DNA from: Bacteroidota bacterium | GTDB lineage: Bacteria; Bacteroidota; Bacteroidia; Chitinophagales; Chitinophagaceae | DNA: 64,000 nt | Direction: 5' to 3' | Assembly (NCBI GenBank): GCA_028875875.1 | Contig: JAGWUV010000001.1 | Location: 62,001 to 126,000, forward strand | In this document: in pieces, positions 62,974 through 64,000 of the stretch | Position numbering within the stretch: position 1 is the first letter of the stretch | Layout: each line of letters starts with the position of its first letter | Program-made: the position numbers and the translations under genes | The notes under the pieces: model-generated | The model's input: the letters and a program-made list of their open reading frames with translations, nothing else | Told to the model about the DNA's origin: nothing | Database searches by the model: none

Positions 62974-64000
62974 ATGAAATATTTAATAAAACTTGGCTTC
63001 TTCACATTATTGCTGGCGGGGATATTTGCTGCCTGCGAAAAAAAGGTGGATCCCCTGCCAATTTATGCACCAGGAACGGCTGCTATGCTCACGGCATCTA
63101 CCAACACCATTGCTCCGGCCATGGCTGATTCAAATAAAACGGTATTAACCTTGAACTGGACTAACCCGAATTATTCGGTTGATTCCAACACCGTTAAATA
63201 CATTGTAGAAGTAGATTCTTCCGGCAGAAACTTTGCGAAGGAGGTTACAAAAACTGTAATCGGTTCCCGCACTGCTTCTTACACTGCAAAAGAATTGAAC
63301 AATATTTTATTGGCTTTCGGCTTTGCTTATAACACAGCTTATAATATTGATGTGAGAATTACATCTTCTCAAGGCAATAATAACGAGCAGCTAAAATCTA
63401 ATACGGTAACCATCAAGTTCACAACTTATGTGGTTCCTCCAAAAGTAACACCGCCTTCTTCTAAAACATTATTCTTAGTAGGTAGTGCTACAGCAGGGGG
63501 TTGGGGTAATCCTGTACCTGTACCAGCTCAGCAGTTTAAAATGCTTGATTCTGTTACTTATCAGGGTACTTTCTTCCTGAATGGCGGACAGCAATATTTG
63601 TTGTTACCTGTTAATGGCGATTGGACACATAAATATTCAGTGCAGGATAACACAGTGCAAGGGTTAAGTGCTGGCGGTAGCTTCGGTGCAGACCTTCCAC
63701 AGAATTTCCCTGGTCCTGCTGTTACAGGGTTTTATAAAATAACAGTCGATTTTCAGCATGGTACTTTCGTTGTAGCATCTGCAGGTGCCTATGGCTTGCT
63801 GTATGTACCGGGGGATTACCAAGGCTGGAGTCCAGCAACAGCATCAACGTTAGGTGCTCCAAAGAATGATGGCAATTTTGAAGGGTATGTAAACTTCCCT
63901 TCTGGTGGTACCTATCAGTTTAAGTTTACCACAACACCAGACTGGAGTAATGCATTGGGTGATGCCGGAAATGGTACTTTAAGTACCAGCGGCGGTAACT
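62974..64000 (+). CDS. SusE/SusF-like outer-membrane lipoprotein 2, 3' part beyond window
   Basis: Open from ATG 62974 (MKYLIKLGFFTLLLAGIFAAC) to the window edge, at least 342 residues. Lipobox FAAC; then a SusE domain resembling lipoprotein 1 (LNWTNPNYSVDSNTVKYIVEVD), then LFLVGSATAGGWGNPVPVP and YLLLPVNGDWTHKY, nearly identical in places to the paralog. A second binding module follows (LLYVPGDYQGWSPATAST), absent from lipoprotein 1, and runs off the edge. So this is the SusF-like, multi-module member of the pair. Confidence 0.87.
   Translation, partial: MKYLIKLGFFTLLLAGIFAACEKKVDPLPIYAPGTAAMLTASTNTIAPAMADSNKTVLTLNWTNPNYSVDSNTVKYIVEVDSSGRNFAKEVTKTVIGSRTASYTAKELNNILLAFGFAYNTAYNIDVRITSSQGNNNEQLKSNTVTIKFTTYVVPPKVTPPSSKTLFLVGSATAGGWGNPVPVPAQQFKMLDSVTYQGTFFLNGGQQYLLLPVNGDWTHKYSVQDNTVQGLSAGGSFGADLPQNFPGPAVTGFYKITVDFQHGTFVVASAGAYGLLYVPGDYQGWSPATASTLGAPKNDGNFEGYVNFPSGGTYQFKFTTTPDWSNALGDAGNGTLSTSGGN

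Noticed and set aside
1-64000. Search for CRISPR arrays, tRNA/rRNA genes, transposases and phage genes
   Set aside because: No regularly spaced repeats, cloverleaf-like sequences, integrase/transposase motifs or phage structural genes were found by reading both strands; short RNA genes could still be missed by eye.

Overview
The window is a chromosomal segment from a member of the phylum Bacteroidota. A Chitinophagaceae-like relative is the best guess, inferred from gene content only. Evidence for the phylum: SusC/SusD outer-membrane uptake proteins, a secreted enzyme with a type IX secretion (T9SS) C-terminal sorting domain, lipoproteins with the lipobox Cys, paired GH3-family proteins, TlpA-like disulfide proteins, and starts that mostly lack Shine-Dalgarno sequences. 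Most of the window is housekeeping DNA with short intergenic gaps. I see no rRNA, tRNA, CRISPR array, prophage or insertion sequence.

Layout. 1-8900: fabG fragment, GH3 protein, lptB, metF, a SurA-like foldase, a TlpA-like protein and the 23S rRNA methyltransferase rlmD. 8900-14500: two rhomboid proteins, two membrane-anchored endonuclease/exonuclease/phosphatase (EEP) proteins, then cysS. 14700-24800: a TonB-plug protein without a barrel, a sugar porter, a KdnB-like iron alcohol dehydrogenase, a third rhomboid, kdsB, a sterol-desaturase-family protein and dnaN. 24900-32200: recX, lpxR, an omega-amidase-type hydrolase and nagA on the plus strand; an S41 peptidase lipoprotein, thiL, a broken four-helix-bundle gene and an inositol-monophosphatase-family gene on the minus strand. 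32200-39500: a TTG-started glycosyltransferase fused to a degenerate phosphoglycosyltransferase, a second GH3, lysE-type exporter, mtgA, a pnuC/ribosylnicotinamide-kinase pair, and an osmC gene interrupted by an amber codon. 39500-49500: a 46-residue membrane protein, a DUF2891 protein, two paralogous barrel-like proteins flanking an Nfu gene, an Ala-rich exported protein with no aromatic residues, an ahpD/ahpC pair, a PcrA/UvrD helicase and an orphan PAS histidine kinase.

49700-64000 is the most coherent accessory system, a divergent sugar locus. Leftward lies an operon for a sucrose-type MFS symporter, a PfkB fructokinase and an amylosucrase. Rightward lie a T9SS-secreted GH13 enzyme with a CBM48-like domain, SusC, SusD and two SusE/F-like lipoproteins (the last cut by the window edge). 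The 315-bp divergent promoter region carries a LacI-type palindrome and several GTGT/ACAC inverted repeats. One of them, TGTGTA-N5-TACACA, recurs exactly in front of susC. The inferred logic is extracellular alpha-glucan degradation and uptake on one side, and sucrose import with intracellular glucan synthesis plus fructose phosphorylation on the other.

Two genes are visibly broken: osmC by an in-frame TAG, and the four-helix-bundle gene by two frameshifts. Clear intrinsic terminators mark many unit ends.
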